Below, one piece after another: positions 26,491 to 38,074 of a DNA stretch of 63,770 nucleotides; positions within the stretch are counted from its first letter, which is position 1, and every line of letters starts with the position of its first letter. The stretch is taken from assembly GCA_021323535.1 (NCBI GenBank), contig JAJONO010000017.1, forward strand, positions 1 to 63,770. Direction: 5' to 3'. Under the pieces are notes generated by a model. The model searched no databases and was not told where the DNA came from. It saw only the letters and a list, made by a program, of their open reading frames with translations. A program made the translations under genes and the position numbers. This DNA is from Bacteroidota bacterium (GTDB lineage Bacteria; Bacteroidota; Bacteroidia; B-17B0; Aurantibacillaceae).

Positions 26491-28416
26491 ATTCACTAAT
26501 AACTTAAAGGTCTTTGATGAAGTTGGAGTTTCGATCTTTACAAAATAAATTCCTTTTATTAAATCAGTTGAGGGCAGAATTATTTTACCTGGCTTAAGTA
26601 CAACATCATTCTTAGAGTATCTCATAAGTTGTTTTCCATCACATGTTAACACGAGTACTTGTTCTACTAAATCAGTTTGAGATTCTCTGATACTAATACT
26701 TTGGTTTTCATCCATAAAAATATTAGCGGCATAATTGCTATTATCTGCCTTTACTGCAAGTACTTTTGAATAGATGCATTTGTCTTCTGCCTCATTTATT
26801 TTAAGACGGTAATACGTTTCACAGGATGGCGATTGAAGATCATTGAATGTATATTTTTTGTCTCCTGCATTTTCTTTTGCTTCAACAATGCCTATTGACA
26901 AAAAGTGAACGGCATCTTCAGATCGTTCTACCTGGAAATTCTTAATATTTGTTCCGACAGCAGTTTCCCAAAGAAGATTTACTTCGGAATTCTTTTTTTT
27001 GTCATACCCAAAATTTTTGATTTCAATTGGTAGAACAAGATTTGTAAGGGTTAATTTCCAAAGGTCGTTGAGCCAGGAATCAGATGTGGCAGATGCATAA
27101 CCATACCCTCCAAACAACCAGATATTACCTACAGGGTCTGTCCAGTTAGATGATAACCACCTTGCGCCCGGCCTGTTGGTTCCTGACGCTACCAGAATGG
27201 TTCCATAGGAAGAAACCTGATTAAGAGTATTACTTCCTTTTGCCCACATCCATTGATTAGTTGATATATCGTATACCCACACATCGTTAATATAATACTG
27301 TGCGGTGCCGGTGGCTGAATTTCCAAAACCTCCAAATAACATTATGTTTCCGGTAATATCCTTCCACATGACATGTCCTTCTTTTGACCCCGGGGTATTT
27401 GTAGGAGCGAATGTTCCGAGTCCGCCAAAAGTTCCATTTTGATTAATTGCATTCCCTCCTTTCATCCATGTCCATTGATTAGAAGCAATATTGTATCTCC
27501 ACAGATCATTCAACGGCCCCATTGTTCCGCCTGTCGCTGGAAAGCCACGTCCGCCAAACAGCCAGAGATTCCCGAAATTATCGGTAATACCTTTTGTTCC
27601 ATATCTTCCACCAGGAACATTTCCTCCACCTCCGACTCCCTGCGCCCCATAGGTTCCATTCTGATTAAGTGCATTCGATCCGCTTACCCAAGTCCATTGA
27701 TTTGATACAATGTCATATTTCCAAAGGTCATTTAAGTTGCCAATAGTAGCTGAGGTAGAATAACCATAGCCACCGAATAACCAGAGGTTTCCTGAGTTAT
27801 CGGTCCACGTTACACCATGATGGCGCGCCCCCGGAACATTTGCCGCTGCCGGAACGCCTTGTGTTCCATAGTTACCTTGCTGATTGACACTCGTCGATCC
27901 TTTCATCCAGGTCCACTCATTTGTAAGGGGATTATACTTCCAGAGATCATTCAGGTCATCTAGTATTGAGGAGCCTGAATATCCCATCCCGCCGAAGAGC
28001 CAGAAATTTCCACTATTATCGATCCAAGAGGAAGAATAGTATCTTCCTCCGGGAACATTCGCCGAGGATGAAACTCCCTGCGTTCCATAAGTGCCGCCTT
28101 GATTAAATGTATTGGGTCCTTTCACCCATGTCCAGTTGTTTGTTGGAATATCATATCTCCACAAATCAGAATATAAAGTGAAGGGGAAAACATTGCCGCC
28201 AAAAAGCCAAAGACTCCCGGTATTATCTGCCCATGTATTGCTTCCAAAGCGAGCGCCGGGAACATTGGTTGCAGCGCTTATACCAACCGTTCCATAACTA
28301 TTTGCCTGGTTCGTGGTATTAGCACCTTTCATCCACGTCCATTGGTTAAGTTGTGATTTACCAAAATAAATACAAAGCAATAATATTATAGTCAATTTGA
28401 GACGATTGAGTTCCAT
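26485..28416 (-). CDS. Secreted six-blade kelch-like repeat protein, T9SS tail (paralog A)
   Basis: A 643-residue protein: signal peptide (LTIILLLCIYFGKSQ), six tandem repeats of about 70 residues from residue 26 to about 445, then an adaptor-type domain (FGYDKKKNSEVNLLWETAV, QVERSEDAVHF) and a T9SS C-terminal sorting tail (KGIYFVKIETPT, KLLVNK). Each repeat has N-x-PGAR, W-x-D-x-x-GNLWLFGG, LNDLWKY and a closing WTW. Six units suggest one closed beta-propeller like galactose oxidase or kelch. Copper or enzyme residues are not evident, so adhesion or binding is the likelier role. Third gene of a tandem series; only 17 bases after paralog B. Its tail differs from those of B and C. Confidence 0.85.
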   Translation of the reverse strand: MELNRLKLTIILLLCIYFGKSQLNQWTWMKGANTTNQANSYGTVGISAATNVPGARFGSNTWADNTGSLWLFGGNVFPFTLYSDLWRYDIPTNNWTWVKGPNTFNQGGTYGTQGVSSSANVPGGRYYSSSWIDNSGNFWLFGGMGYSGSSILDDLNDLWKYNPLTNEWTWMKGSTSVNQQGNYGTQGVPAAANVPGARHHGVTWTDNSGNLWLFGGYGYSTSATIGNLNDLWKYDIVSNQWTWVSGSNALNQNGTYGAQGVGGGGNVPGGRYGTKGITDNFGNLWLFGGRGFPATGGTMGPLNDLWRYNIASNQWTWMKGGNAINQNGTFGGLGTFAPTNTPGSKEGHVMWKDITGNIMLFGGFGNSATGTAQYYINDVWVYDISTNQWMWAKGSNTLNQVSSYGTILVASGTNRPGARWLSSNWTDPVGNIWLFGGYGYASATSDSWLNDLWKLTLTNLVLPIEIKNFGYDKKKNSEVNLLWETAVGTNIKNFQVERSEDAVHFLSIGIVEAKENAGDKKYTFNDLQSPSCETYYRLKINEAEDKCIYSKVLAVKADNSNYAANIFMDENQSISIRESQTDLVEQVLVLTCDGKQLMRYSKNDVVLKPGKIILPSTDLIKGIYFVKIETPTSSKTFKLLVNK

Positions 28417-28433
28417 GGTCTAAAAAAGTGTCG

Positions 28434-30542
28434 TTACTGCTTAATTATTTTCTTCAGTATAATTTCTTCGTTGTTTTTTAATCTTATAAAATATACTCCG
28501 TTTGCTAGTGAGTTAACATCGATTACAGTTTTCTCATCTATAATATTTGAAGAGTATACAAGAGCTCCCAGAGAATTATAAATATCGAGTACGTAGTGTG
28601 TTCTCGAAGAAACTGATATTGTTATTTTAGAAGACACAGGATTAGGATACACGTTCACCTCATTGTTTGCAATTAATTCATTTAATGCTGTACAAGCTGA
28701 AACTGATTGTGTAATCGTTGCTGTGTTCGTGCATCCGGCTGACGATGTACCTGTGACCGTATAGTTTGTTGTTACGGCAGGACTAACGACTTGCACTGTT
28801 GCGTTCGTTCCCGGGTTCCATGTATAATTTGACGCTCCGTTTGCTGTAAGAGTCGCAGATTGGCCTACGCACAATAACGAACTTGAAGATGTTGCATTCA
28901 CAGAAGGCAATGGATTTACCGTTACGGTAATTGGCGTTCTTGTGGCACTTGGAGCGCATGTAAATGCTTCGGCATAATAAGTATAAGTTGAGGGCGCGCC
29001 CGAGGCATTTAAGACAGGCGTGTTATAAATTACTCCACTTCCTAAAGGAGACCCTCCCGTTGGCGCCGAAAACCAATTAATGTTTCCACCTCCTACAATA
29101 CCGGTTAAACTCGTAATTGTGTTGCTACAGATTGTTAAGTTAGCTGCCGGAGTTCCATTCGACGGAGCTGCAGGTGGCGTACAAAAACTTATTCTCCAAA
29201 GATCGTTGAGAAACCCGCTTAAGAGTGCTGAGTTACCGAAACCAACTCCTCCGAAGAGCCATAGATTATTATTATCTGCCCAGGTAGGCTGAAAACCACG
29301 AGAGCCTGGGAGGTTTGTAGCAGTTGTAACATTTTGCGTTCCGTAATTTCCCGCCTGATCAAGTAAAGTTGTTCCTCCTATCCAAATCCATTGATTTGAA
29401 GCAATGTTATATTTCCAGAGATCCTGGAGGAGGGCATCGCTGATTGCATTGAATCCGAATCCTCCATACACCCATAATTCTCCGTTATTGTACCATGCGT
29501 TTGCAAATTGTCTTGCACCCGGATCATTAGAGCTTGCTCCAACTCCCTGTGTTCCATAAGTTGCTACCTGATTAACCGAATTGCTTCCGCGAACCCAGGT
29601 CCACTCATCAAGAGCTACATTATATTTCCAGAGATCGTTGAAATAGCTATTTGCGTAAGGAGTTCCTCCAAATAACCAAAGGTTATTGTTATTATCTGTC
29701 CAATAAGAAGCGCCGTCGCGTGCTCCGGGGGCATTAGTTGCTGCGCCTACTCCAAGTGTTCCATAAATTCCTGTCTGGTTATAAGTGTTTGCGCCTTTTA
29801 GCCATGTCCACTCATTGGTTAAAGGATTATATTTCCAGAGATCATTCAGATAATCGGGGGCGCTTGTTACAGCGAGGCCGTATCCACCGAAAATATAAAA
29901 GTTACCGTTATTGTCTTTCCAATAAGTTGTTACGTGCCGGCCGCCCGGACTATTGGTTGATGCCGCAACGCCTTGTGTTCCGTAAACGCCATATTGGCTG
30001 CCAAGGTTACTTCCACCCATCCATGTCCATTCGTTGGTTAAAGGATTATATTTCCAAAGATCATTCAGGAGTTCGCCTGTCATAAAAGAATCGCTTCCTT
30101 CACCACCAAACAACCAGAAATTTCCAGAGTTATCAACCCACGAAGCGCACCATGCACGTGCGCCCGGTGAATTTGTTGTTGCCGGTACGCCCATTGTCCC
30201 ATAAACCCCAAGTGAGCTAATGGTATTTGGTCCGCTTATCCAGATCCACTGATTCAAATTTATATCATACTTCCAAAGGTCATTTAAATAGTCTTGTGAA
30301 TTGGCATCAAAGCCGTATCCGCCGAATAACCACAGGTTACCATTATTGTCTTTCCAGGTCGCTGAGCCTAGTCTTGCTCCGGGGTTATTGGCAGCTGCGC
30401 CTACACCAAGTGTTCCGTAGATTCCTCCCTGATCGATTGTATTGGACCCTTTCATCCAGGTCCATGACGGAGCCTGAGCATTAATTGTAAAAAAACAAGC
30501 TAATAATAAGCCTGTAATACATAAGCGTAAACTTTTTTTCAT
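28434..30542 (-). CDS. Secreted six-blade kelch-like repeat protein with Ig-like domain, T9SS tail (paralog B)
   Basis: A 702-residue protein. Signal peptide (ITGLLLACFFTINAQ), six kelch-like blades of about 70 residues, then a short disulfide-like segment (CTPPAAPSNG), an Ig-like/PKD-like domain with NPLPSVNATSS and CVGQSATLTANGAS, and a T9SS sorting tail (VYPNPVSSKITI, NGVYFIRLKNNE). The middle gene of the series. It follows paralog C after a gap holding a terminator, and is only 17 bases before paralog A, so B and A probably share a transcript. Shares its C-terminal half with C but not with A. Confidence 0.85.
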   Translation of the reverse strand: MKKSLRLCITGLLLACFFTINAQAPSWTWMKGSNTIDQGGIYGTLGVGAAANNPGARLGSATWKDNNGNLWLFGGYGFDANSQDYLNDLWKYDINLNQWIWISGPNTISSLGVYGTMGVPATTNSPGARAWCASWVDNSGNFWLFGGEGSDSFMTGELLNDLWKYNPLTNEWTWMGGSNLGSQYGVYGTQGVAASTNSPGGRHVTTYWKDNNGNFYIFGGYGLAVTSAPDYLNDLWKYNPLTNEWTWLKGANTYNQTGIYGTLGVGAATNAPGARDGASYWTDNNNNLWLFGGTPYANSYFNDLWKYNVALDEWTWVRGSNSVNQVATYGTQGVGASSNDPGARQFANAWYNNGELWVYGGFGFNAISDALLQDLWKYNIASNQWIWIGGTTLLDQAGNYGTQNVTTATNLPGSRGFQPTWADNNNLWLFGGVGFGNSALLSGFLNDLWRISFCTPPAAPSNGTPAANLTICSNTITSLTGIVGGGNINWFSAPTGGSPLGSGVIYNTPVLNASGAPSTYTYYAEAFTCAPSATRTPITVTVNPLPSVNATSSSSLLCVGQSATLTANGASNYTWNPGTNATVQVVSPAVTTNYTVTGTSSAGCTNTATITQSVSACTALNELIANNEVNVYPNPVSSKITISVSSRTHYVLDIYNSLGALVYSSNIIDEKTVIDVNSLANGVYFIRLKNNEEIILKKIIKQ

Positions 30543-30748
30543 TTGATTGAATGGTTTCTTATAGAGGTTATTTTTTTAACTGTCGACTGTTTTTGACAAT
30601 GAAGCAAAATCTCCTCCGGGTTATCATACAAAAATATTGCACATAGTGCTGAGTTTTTTTTCGAGTTAACCAAACCATGTTTTTGATTATTGATCTGGTA
30701 ATTATACTTTATGAAATATATAAATCGATAAAATATGGCAAACAAAAA

Positions 30749-30768
30749 AGCCATTCTTTCGAATGGCT
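30749..30768 (-). terminator. Rho-independent terminator after kelch paralog C
   Basis: An 8-bp stem (AGCCATTC with GAATGGCT) around a TTTC loop. Read on the minus strand it is followed by TTTTTTGTTT, so it ends the transcript of the 30820-32931 gene. It lies 52 bases past the stop and separates paralog C from paralog B. Confidence 0.75.
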
Positions 30769-30819
30769 CTCTTCACATGAAAAGGCAAATGACAGATATT
30801 TGCCCTCTACTACTTGAGT

Positions 30820-32931
30820 TTAGTCTTTTATTACTTTAATGATTTTTGAACCGTATTCTGATTTTAAATTGATAAAATAAACGCCGGAAGGCTGGTTACC
30901 AAGATCGATTTCAGTTTTTTCTGCAGTTAGACTCGCAGTATAAATCAAGGACCCTAAAGTATTATAAATTTTTACTTCCTTATTCCAACCTTGTGTCATT
31001 AAAACAAAACCTGAAGAGAAAGGATTAGGAAAAACTTTAATATGTTCAGAAGCCAATGTTTCAGAAGATAAACCTGTACAGGCAGAAACAGATAAACTAT
31101 ATACTGCGGTATTAATGCAACTACTTGTACTTGTACCTGTTACCGTAAAACTTGTGCTTGTTGCCGGGCTGACTACGATACCGCTGGCAGTGCTTGTGTT
31201 GTTCCATGAATAAGTAGATGCGCCGCTTGCAGTTAAGGTTGCCGACTGTCCCACACAAATTAACGATGAAGATGATGTGATGTTTACATTTGGTAATGGA
31301 TTAACTGTAATAGTAACAGCGGTTCTTGTAATGCTAGGCGCACACGTCAAATCTTCGGCGTAATAAACGTAGGTTGTTGCTGTTGCTCCCGTGGTTAAAG
31401 ATGACGTCGCGAAAGTTGTTCCGCTTGTTATAGCTGTTCCACCTGTTGAAACGTTGTACCATGAAATGGTTCCTGTTCCGGATGCGTTTAGTGTTGTTGT
31501 GTTATTGTTACAAATAGTAAGGTTTGCGAGCGGGGTTGTGTTTGAAGGAGATGAAGGCGCAACACAAATCGGTGGTACAAATTTCCAGAGGTCATTTTTA
31601 AAGCCCGGGTTCATTCCTGAATCAGAACCGTCTCCACCAAACATCCATAAGTTGGAAGCATTATCTACCCACGTCATTTGTGCCGATTTTGTTCCAGGGA
31701 AATTTGAAGCCGCCGCTACTCCCATTGTTCCGTAAGTACCAAACTGATTAAACGCTGTTGTGCCCCCTACCCACATCCATTGATTGAGTGTGACATTGTA
31801 TTTCCAGAAATCATTAAAAATATTTCCTGATCCACCATTACCAGCATAGATCCAGAATTCGTTGTTACTGCTCCAACCATTTAAATATTTTCTTGCGCCT
31901 GGATTATTTGCCGACGCAAAAACACCTTGCGTTCCATAAGTTCCGGGCTGGCCAACTGAATTTGTTCCCTTCACCCAGGTCCACTCACCAGTTGTAATAT
32001 TATATTTCCAGAGATCATCTAAGTTACCAGACATGGTAGAAGAAAAACCACCTCCGCCAAATAACCAAAGATTATTGCTTCCATCATTGAATGCAACACC
32101 AAATTGCCTTCCACCAGGTACATTTGTTGTTGAGGGAACTCCAAGGGTTCCATAAACACCCATTGGATCAACTGTGTTAGATCCGCTTACCCAGGTCCAT
32201 TCGTTTAAAAGAATATCATACTTCCATAAATCATTGAATATTCCTAACGTTGTTGTTCCGTCGTATCCTTTTCCGCCAAACAACCAGAGGTTACCACTGG
32301 CATCTGTCCATCCGATAGCGCCATCGCGGGCGCCGGGTGTGTTTGCGAAAGCGCTGACACCAAGTGTTCCATATGTTCCTGGCTGATCAATTGTGTTTGC
32401 GCCTTTTATCCACGACCATGAATTGGTTGTAGGATTATATCTCCAGAGATCGTTAAGGCGACCCGAAGATCCGAATGCGCCATATCCAAAACCTCCGAAC
32501 AACCATAAATTTCCGTTGTTATCTTTCCAGGTTACGCTGTTGTATCTTCCACCAGGCATGTTATTAGAAGGAATGAAACCACTGTAAACACCATTCATAT
32601 CCACGTTGGTGCTTCCTTTTACCCATGTCCATTCATTCGTTGTTGGATTATACTTCCACATATCGTGTAATAATCCAAGAGTGGTGTTATTGTTTGGATA
32701 TCCTAATCCTCCATGCATCCATAAGTTTCCGCTGTTATCAGTCCAAGTGCCTGAACCGTCTCTTGAGCCTGGTGCATTAGTAGGGGCCGGAGTTCCCATT
32801 GTTCCATAAATTCCTGCCTGGTCAATAGCATTGGTGCCATTGATCCAGGTCCACATATTGGTTTGTGAATTGGATGTAAAAGGCATGCAAAAGGAGAAAG
32901 CAATAATGGTAGCCTTAATAGTTTTTTTCAT
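30820..32931 (-). CDS. Secreted six-blade kelch-like repeat protein with Ig-like domain, T9SS tail (paralog C)
   Basis: A 703-residue protein, first gene of the tandem series. Signal peptide (IIAFSFCMPFTSNSQ), six kelch-like blades with the same motifs as A and B (DLWKYN, N-x-PGAR, NNLWLFGGGGF), then CVAPSSPSN, an Ig-like domain with NPLPNVNITSS and CVGQSATLTASGAS, and a T9SS sorting tail (VFPNPFSSGF, SGVYFINLKSEYGS). The second blade is shorter (lacking about three residues at the YGT-x-GV segment). Two phased dyads lie about 100 bases upstream of its start, and a terminator hairpin follows its stop. Expected at the cell surface. Confidence 0.85.
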   Translation of the reverse strand: MKKTIKATIIAFSFCMPFTSNSQTNMWTWINGTNAIDQAGIYGTMGTPAPTNAPGSRDGSGTWTDNSGNLWMHGGLGYPNNNTTLGLLHDMWKYNPTTNEWTWVKGSTNVDMNGVYSGFIPSNNMPGGRYNSVTWKDNNGNLWLFGGFGYGAFGSSGRLNDLWRYNPTTNSWSWIKGANTIDQPGTYGTLGVSAFANTPGARDGAIGWTDASGNLWLFGGKGYDGTTTLGIFNDLWKYDILLNEWTWVSGSNTVDPMGVYGTLGVPSTTNVPGGRQFGVAFNDGSNNLWLFGGGGFSSTMSGNLDDLWKYNITTGEWTWVKGTNSVGQPGTYGTQGVFASANNPGARKYLNGWSSNNEFWIYAGNGGSGNIFNDFWKYNVTLNQWMWVGGTTAFNQFGTYGTMGVAAASNFPGTKSAQMTWVDNASNLWMFGGDGSDSGMNPGFKNDLWKFVPPICVAPSSPSNTTPLANLTICNNNTTTLNASGTGTISWYNVSTGGTAITSGTTFATSSLTTGATATTYVYYAEDLTCAPSITRTAVTITVNPLPNVNITSSSSLICVGQSATLTASGASTYSWNNTSTASGIVVSPATSTSFTVTGTSTSSCINTAVYSLSVSACTGLSSETLASEHIKVFPNPFSSGFVLMTQGWNKEVKIYNTLGSLIYTASLTAEKTEIDLGNQPSGVYFINLKSEYGSKIIKVIKD

Positions 32932-33282
32932 TGTTAAATAATTTAATAGTGAGGTATAAATTTTTGCAAATTTACTCTATTTAAAAACGCATTTATTGTA
33001 ACCGGCTTGGATTATAATCGTTTTGGTCACTTTCAGTTAATGAAAGGTTACTTTCAATGAATGAAACAGGCTTATTAATTAACGGATTGTGGAATTTTGA
33101 TTCGGGAATTAATATATTCTGACTGAAATTAATGAGGCAATGTATTTTCCGCTCTTCTTTATTTTTATTTCATTCTCTCTTCGAATAGCTTTTTCCCTGG
33201 TTCAAATTATACCTAATAAACTGCTTTTAAAAATGGTTTTGTGCTATCAAATTCTTTATTTTCTATAATTCAAATTAAAATC
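32932..33282. other. Intergenic region upstream of the kelch block
   Basis: About 350 bases without a gene. AT-rich; no ORF with coding character. It contains two phased dyads (33030-33066), and at its right end it merges with the tRNA promoter. Nothing else was seen. Confidence 0.6.
33030..33066. promoter_or_regulatory. Tandem operator-like dyads
   Basis: CTTTCA-gttaa-TGAAAG at 33030-33046, and a second copy with CTTTCA at 33051-33056 followed by TGAAA at 33062-33066. The two left arms are exactly 21 bases apart, two DNA turns, as for cooperative protein binding on one face. They lie about 100 bases upstream of kelch paralog C (minus strand) and 240 bases upstream of the tRNA. The binding factor is unknown. 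Confidence 0.5.
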
Positions 33283-33290
33283 TATCTTTG
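33283..33290 (+). promoter_or_regulatory. Bacteroidota -7 promoter element of tRNA-Ala
   Basis: TATCTTTG matches the phylum's TAnnTTTG element exactly. It ends 16 bases before the tRNA 5' end, giving a start just upstream of the mature tRNA. No good TTTG element was seen at the -33 position. Confidence 0.65.
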
Positions 33291-33306
33291 TACCTCTCAA
33301 AAAAGC

Positions 33307-33380
<74 letters not shown>

Positions 33381-33395
33381 CTAGTGAAACAGAAC

Positions 33396-33425
33396 AACCC
33401 TGATCTAACTGATTGGGGTTTTTCT
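33396..33425 (+). terminator. Rho-independent terminator of tRNA-Ala
   Basis: A 9-bp stem AACCCTGAT / ATTGGGGTT (two G-T pairs) with a 7-base loop, followed by TTTCTTTAT. It begins 16 bases after the tRNA. Confidence 0.8.
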
Positions 33426-33501
33426 TTATAAACTAAAGTGAACGGCTGGGCGGTTCTATTCAATGAAAATAACAGGGTTCTTACGTTGAAATAGTATTTT
33501 A

Positions 33502-34440
33502 TTATTCTATTTTAACAACTGATTTATTTTTTTTAGACGACCCGCTATCTGTTGCCATTACTAAACATTCTTTCAGAGCTTCAATTATCTTCTTGCGCTC
33601 GAAGTTTTTATGAGTTATAATACTTATTTCACGAACCGGCTCAGGAGCTTTGAATTCTTTAATACGATGCTGTTTATCTTTTGGTAAATACTTTAAAGCT
33701 AATTCAGGCAACAACGTTAAGCCGTAGCCCTCGTCTACCATATTTATCAATGTTTCCAGGCTTCCTGCTTCAAATTTCACTTTTTGTAACCCGCTTGTTC
33801 CTTTTTTTATTTCGCATAGATTTATTATCTGGTTTCTTAAACAATGGCCTTCTTCTAAAAGCAGTAAATCGATAACTTTTATGTCGCCTGGAAGTATGTA
33901 TTTCTTTTTCCACTTACTGTAGAGATTATCCGATGCGTAAACAAAAAAGCGTTCGTAATAAACAGGGTATTCAACTAAATCTTTTTGATGCAATGGTGTG
34001 GCTAATATTCCTAAATCTATTGCTCCTTTACCCAATTTATTAATTATTTGTTGTGTAGTTAACTCTTCAATATTTAATGTGAGATTAGGGTATTTTAATA
34101 CTACCTTATTTAAAAACATGGGTAATAAATAAGGTGCAACCGTAGGAATTATACCTATTCTTAATTCCCCCTCTATGCTTCCTTTAAAATCTTTAACAAA
34201 ATGTTTAAGTTGCTTTGATTGATTTAATATTTGTCTTGCCTGCTTAATGATTTCTTCTCCGATTTGCGTTGCCTTTACCGGGTGTTTTGAGCGATCAAAA
34301 ATTTTTACATCCAACTCCTCTTCCAGTTTTTGAATCATGGTGCTTAGTGTTGGCTGAGTTACAAAGCACTTTTCGGCTGCTAATGCGAAATTTTTATATG
34401 TTTCAATTGCTACAATGTATTCTAATTGTTGAAAATTCAT
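33502..34440 (-). CDS. oxyR: OxyR, peroxide-sensing LysR-type regulator
   Basis: A 312-residue LysR-type activator. The winged helix-turn-helix begins MNFQQLEYIVAIE and includes the recognition segment CFVTQPTLSTMIQKLE. The redox pair is present: C200 in EEGHCLRN and C209 in IINLCE, matching C199/C208 of E. coli OxyR, which form a disulfide on contact with H2O2. It is divergent from katG across 120 bases that hold a matching operator candidate, so it probably activates katG and controls itself. Confidence 0.92.
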   Translation of the reverse strand: MNFQQLEYIVAIETYKNFALAAEKCFVTQPTLSTMIQKLEEELDVKIFDRSKHPVKATQIGEEIIKQARQILNQSKQLKHFVKDFKGSIEGELRIGIIPTVAPYLLPMFLNKVVLKYPNLTLNIEELTTQQIINKLGKGAIDLGILATPLHQKDLVEYPVYYERFFVYASDNLYSKWKKKYILPGDIKVIDLLLLEEGHCLRNQIINLCEIKKGTSGLQKVKFEAGSLETLINMVDEGYGLTLLPELALKYLPKDKQHRIKEFKAPEPVREISIITHKNFERKKIIEALKECLVMATDSGSSKKNKSVVKIE

Positions 34441-34442
34441 GT

Positions 34443-34478
34443 TATAGATTCTATCAATGTAAAGATAGAAAATATCAG
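34443..34478. promoter_or_regulatory. Candidate OxyR binding site between oxyR and katG
   Basis: Two dyads, ATAG-att-CTAT centred at 34449 and GATA-gaaaa-TATC centred at 34470, 21 bases apart. This follows the OxyR consensus of four ATAG-type half-sites spaced one turn apart. It lies right next to the oxyR start, fitting autorepression, and 83 bases before the katG start, fitting activation. Confidence 0.6.
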
Positions 34479-34510
34479 TTTGATTAATAATACTTCTTAT
34501 CGGTAATTTG
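34479..34510 (+). promoter_or_regulatory. Possible katG promoter
   Basis: TTTG (34479-34482) and TAATTTG (34504-34510), 21 bases apart, approximate the phylum's TTTG/TAnnTTTG pair but with one base missing in the -7 element. The position just downstream of the OxyR-like site suits an activated promoter. Moderate to low certainty. Confidence 0.35.
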
Positions 34511-34542
34511 TACCCGAAGTTTATTTACCCGAAAATATTTAA

Positions 34543-36864
<2,322 letters not shown>

Positions 36865-36968
36865 AATTATTACCTGAATTCTAACCGAAATATTATTTTA
36901 TAGCTGGCAGTTCCCACCTTTAAAGCTCCAATGATGGATTTTATTTTTTTAAATAGCTAGTGAAACAA

Positions 36969-36992
36969 AAAAGGCGCCGATCGGCGCCTTTT
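36969..36992. terminator. Bidirectional terminator between katG and the MORN-repeat gene
   Basis: A perfect palindrome: AAAAGGCGCC, a GATC centre, GGCGCCTTTT. T-rich on both strands, so it can end katG on the plus strand and the MORN gene on the minus strand. Confidence 0.85.
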
Positions 36993-36997
36993 GAATT

Positions 36998-37894
36998 TTA
37001 GTTCTCAACTTGTGTGTCTCCGACGTAAACGCCGTTCTTGTAAACTGCTACACGGGTTAAGATCCCATTATCATCATAGATGTAAGCTTTTCCTTCCATA
37101 AAACGGTTATTTTCAAATTTCCCGTCTTTGGTGATTTGCTTGTTCTTGTTATACAAAGTATGTTGTCCATTGAGCACCATTGGACCTGTACCTTTTTTTG
37201 CGGCTTCGTTTGGAGCTTCATCTTTGGTTACAGTAATTTTTGGTGCATTATCGGCCGGAACATCCGATTTTTTCGCAATAGGCTTCTTAGGTGCAAATTC
37301 TTTAATAGAAGCTACATCAACATTTCCGTCGGCAAAATTTTTCTCTGCTTTTGGATCGCCGTTTTCGTGAAACTCTTTAAAAAGTCCGCTTTCTTTACCA
37401 TTCTGAAAATTACCTTCGATGGCAATTTGCCCGTTATCGTAATAATACTTTTGAGCGCCTTCACGTTTACCGGTATTGTTAAACACAAATTCGTGTTGTA
37501 CCTGGCCATTTTCGTAATATAGTTTGTAGTTACCTACCCAGCGTTGATTTTTCCAGTTTCCTTCTTCGCTGATTTTTCCGTTTTCGTGGTACATGATAGC
37601 ATAACCATCCGGGCGGCCCATAACGAAGGTGAGTTTATTTTTCATGTTACCATTGCAGAAATACTCAACCCAGATTCCGGTTTTACGGTTATCCTGGTAT
37701 TTTCCTTCTTCAACTTTTTGGTCAGGTTGGTAACAAGTACCGGGCTTATGTTTGCCCATCAAAATCCATTTACCTTGTTTCTTACCGTCTACATCAATTT
37801 TGTTAATCGTATCTTTTCCAAACACTTCTGAAGATTGTGATTGAGCAAAACCGACCCCGCAAACCGTAATTAAAATGTATAAAAGTTTTTTCAT
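36998..37894 (-). CDS. Secreted MORN-repeat protein (YwqK-like)
   Basis: A 298-residue protein with a signal peptide (LYILITVCGVGFAQSQ). Six or so MORN/YwqK-type repeats follow, for example YHENGKISEEGNWKNQRW, YYENGQVQHEF, YYDNGQIAIEGNFQNG, FHENGDPKAEKNFADG and a final pair after a low-complexity Lys/Pro/Ala linker (LYNKNKQITKDGKFENN, YDDNGILTRVAVYKNG). Such repeats make beta-hairpin ladders that bind partners; in some genomes they are antitoxin-like or wall-associated. No toxin is adjacent. The role is unknown. Confidence 0.8.
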   Translation of the reverse strand: MKKLLYILITVCGVGFAQSQSSEVFGKDTINKIDVDGKKQGKWILMGKHKPGTCYQPDQKVEEGKYQDNRKTGIWVEYFCNGNMKNKLTFVMGRPDGYAIMYHENGKISEEGNWKNQRWVGNYKLYYENGQVQHEFVFNNTGKREGAQKYYYDNGQIAIEGNFQNGKESGLFKEFHENGDPKAEKNFADGNVDVASIKEFAPKKPIAKKSDVPADNAPKITVTKDEAPNEAAKKGTGPMVLNGQHTLYNKNKQITKDGKFENNRFMEGKAYIYDDNGILTRVAVYKNGVYVGDTQVEN

Positions 37895-38057
37895 TCCTAA
37901 TCAAATTTATTAATATTTTCTGTTTAGTTAAATTCTTTTAGATTAATTTTTGAATTTTATCGATCAAAATCCTCAGCTTAATCAGCTCTTTTACTTCTAC
38001 GGCACCACTTTTTAAAGGTTTCAAACACTCTAAAATTTAATACCAAAAAACCTAAAA

Positions 38058-38073
38058 GGGTAAAAAATTACCC
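38058..38073 (-). terminator. Terminator-like hairpin after gcvT
   Basis: A 6-bp stem GGGTAA / TTACCC with an AAAA loop, directly past the gcvT stop. On the minus strand it is followed by CTTTTAGG and then TTTTTTGG, a modest U-run. Confidence 0.5.
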
Positions 38074-38074
38074 G

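Noticed and set aside
29738-30085. Plus-strand ORFs across the kelch genes (also at 31391 and 32174)
   Set aside because: They are antisense shadows of repetitive coding sequence, with no start context or recognisable protein.
26485-32931. Periodic DNA repetition resembling a CRISPR or tandem-repeat array
   Set aside because: The period is about 210 bases, is explained by protein blades in continuous reading frames, and spacers and repeats of CRISPR size are absent.
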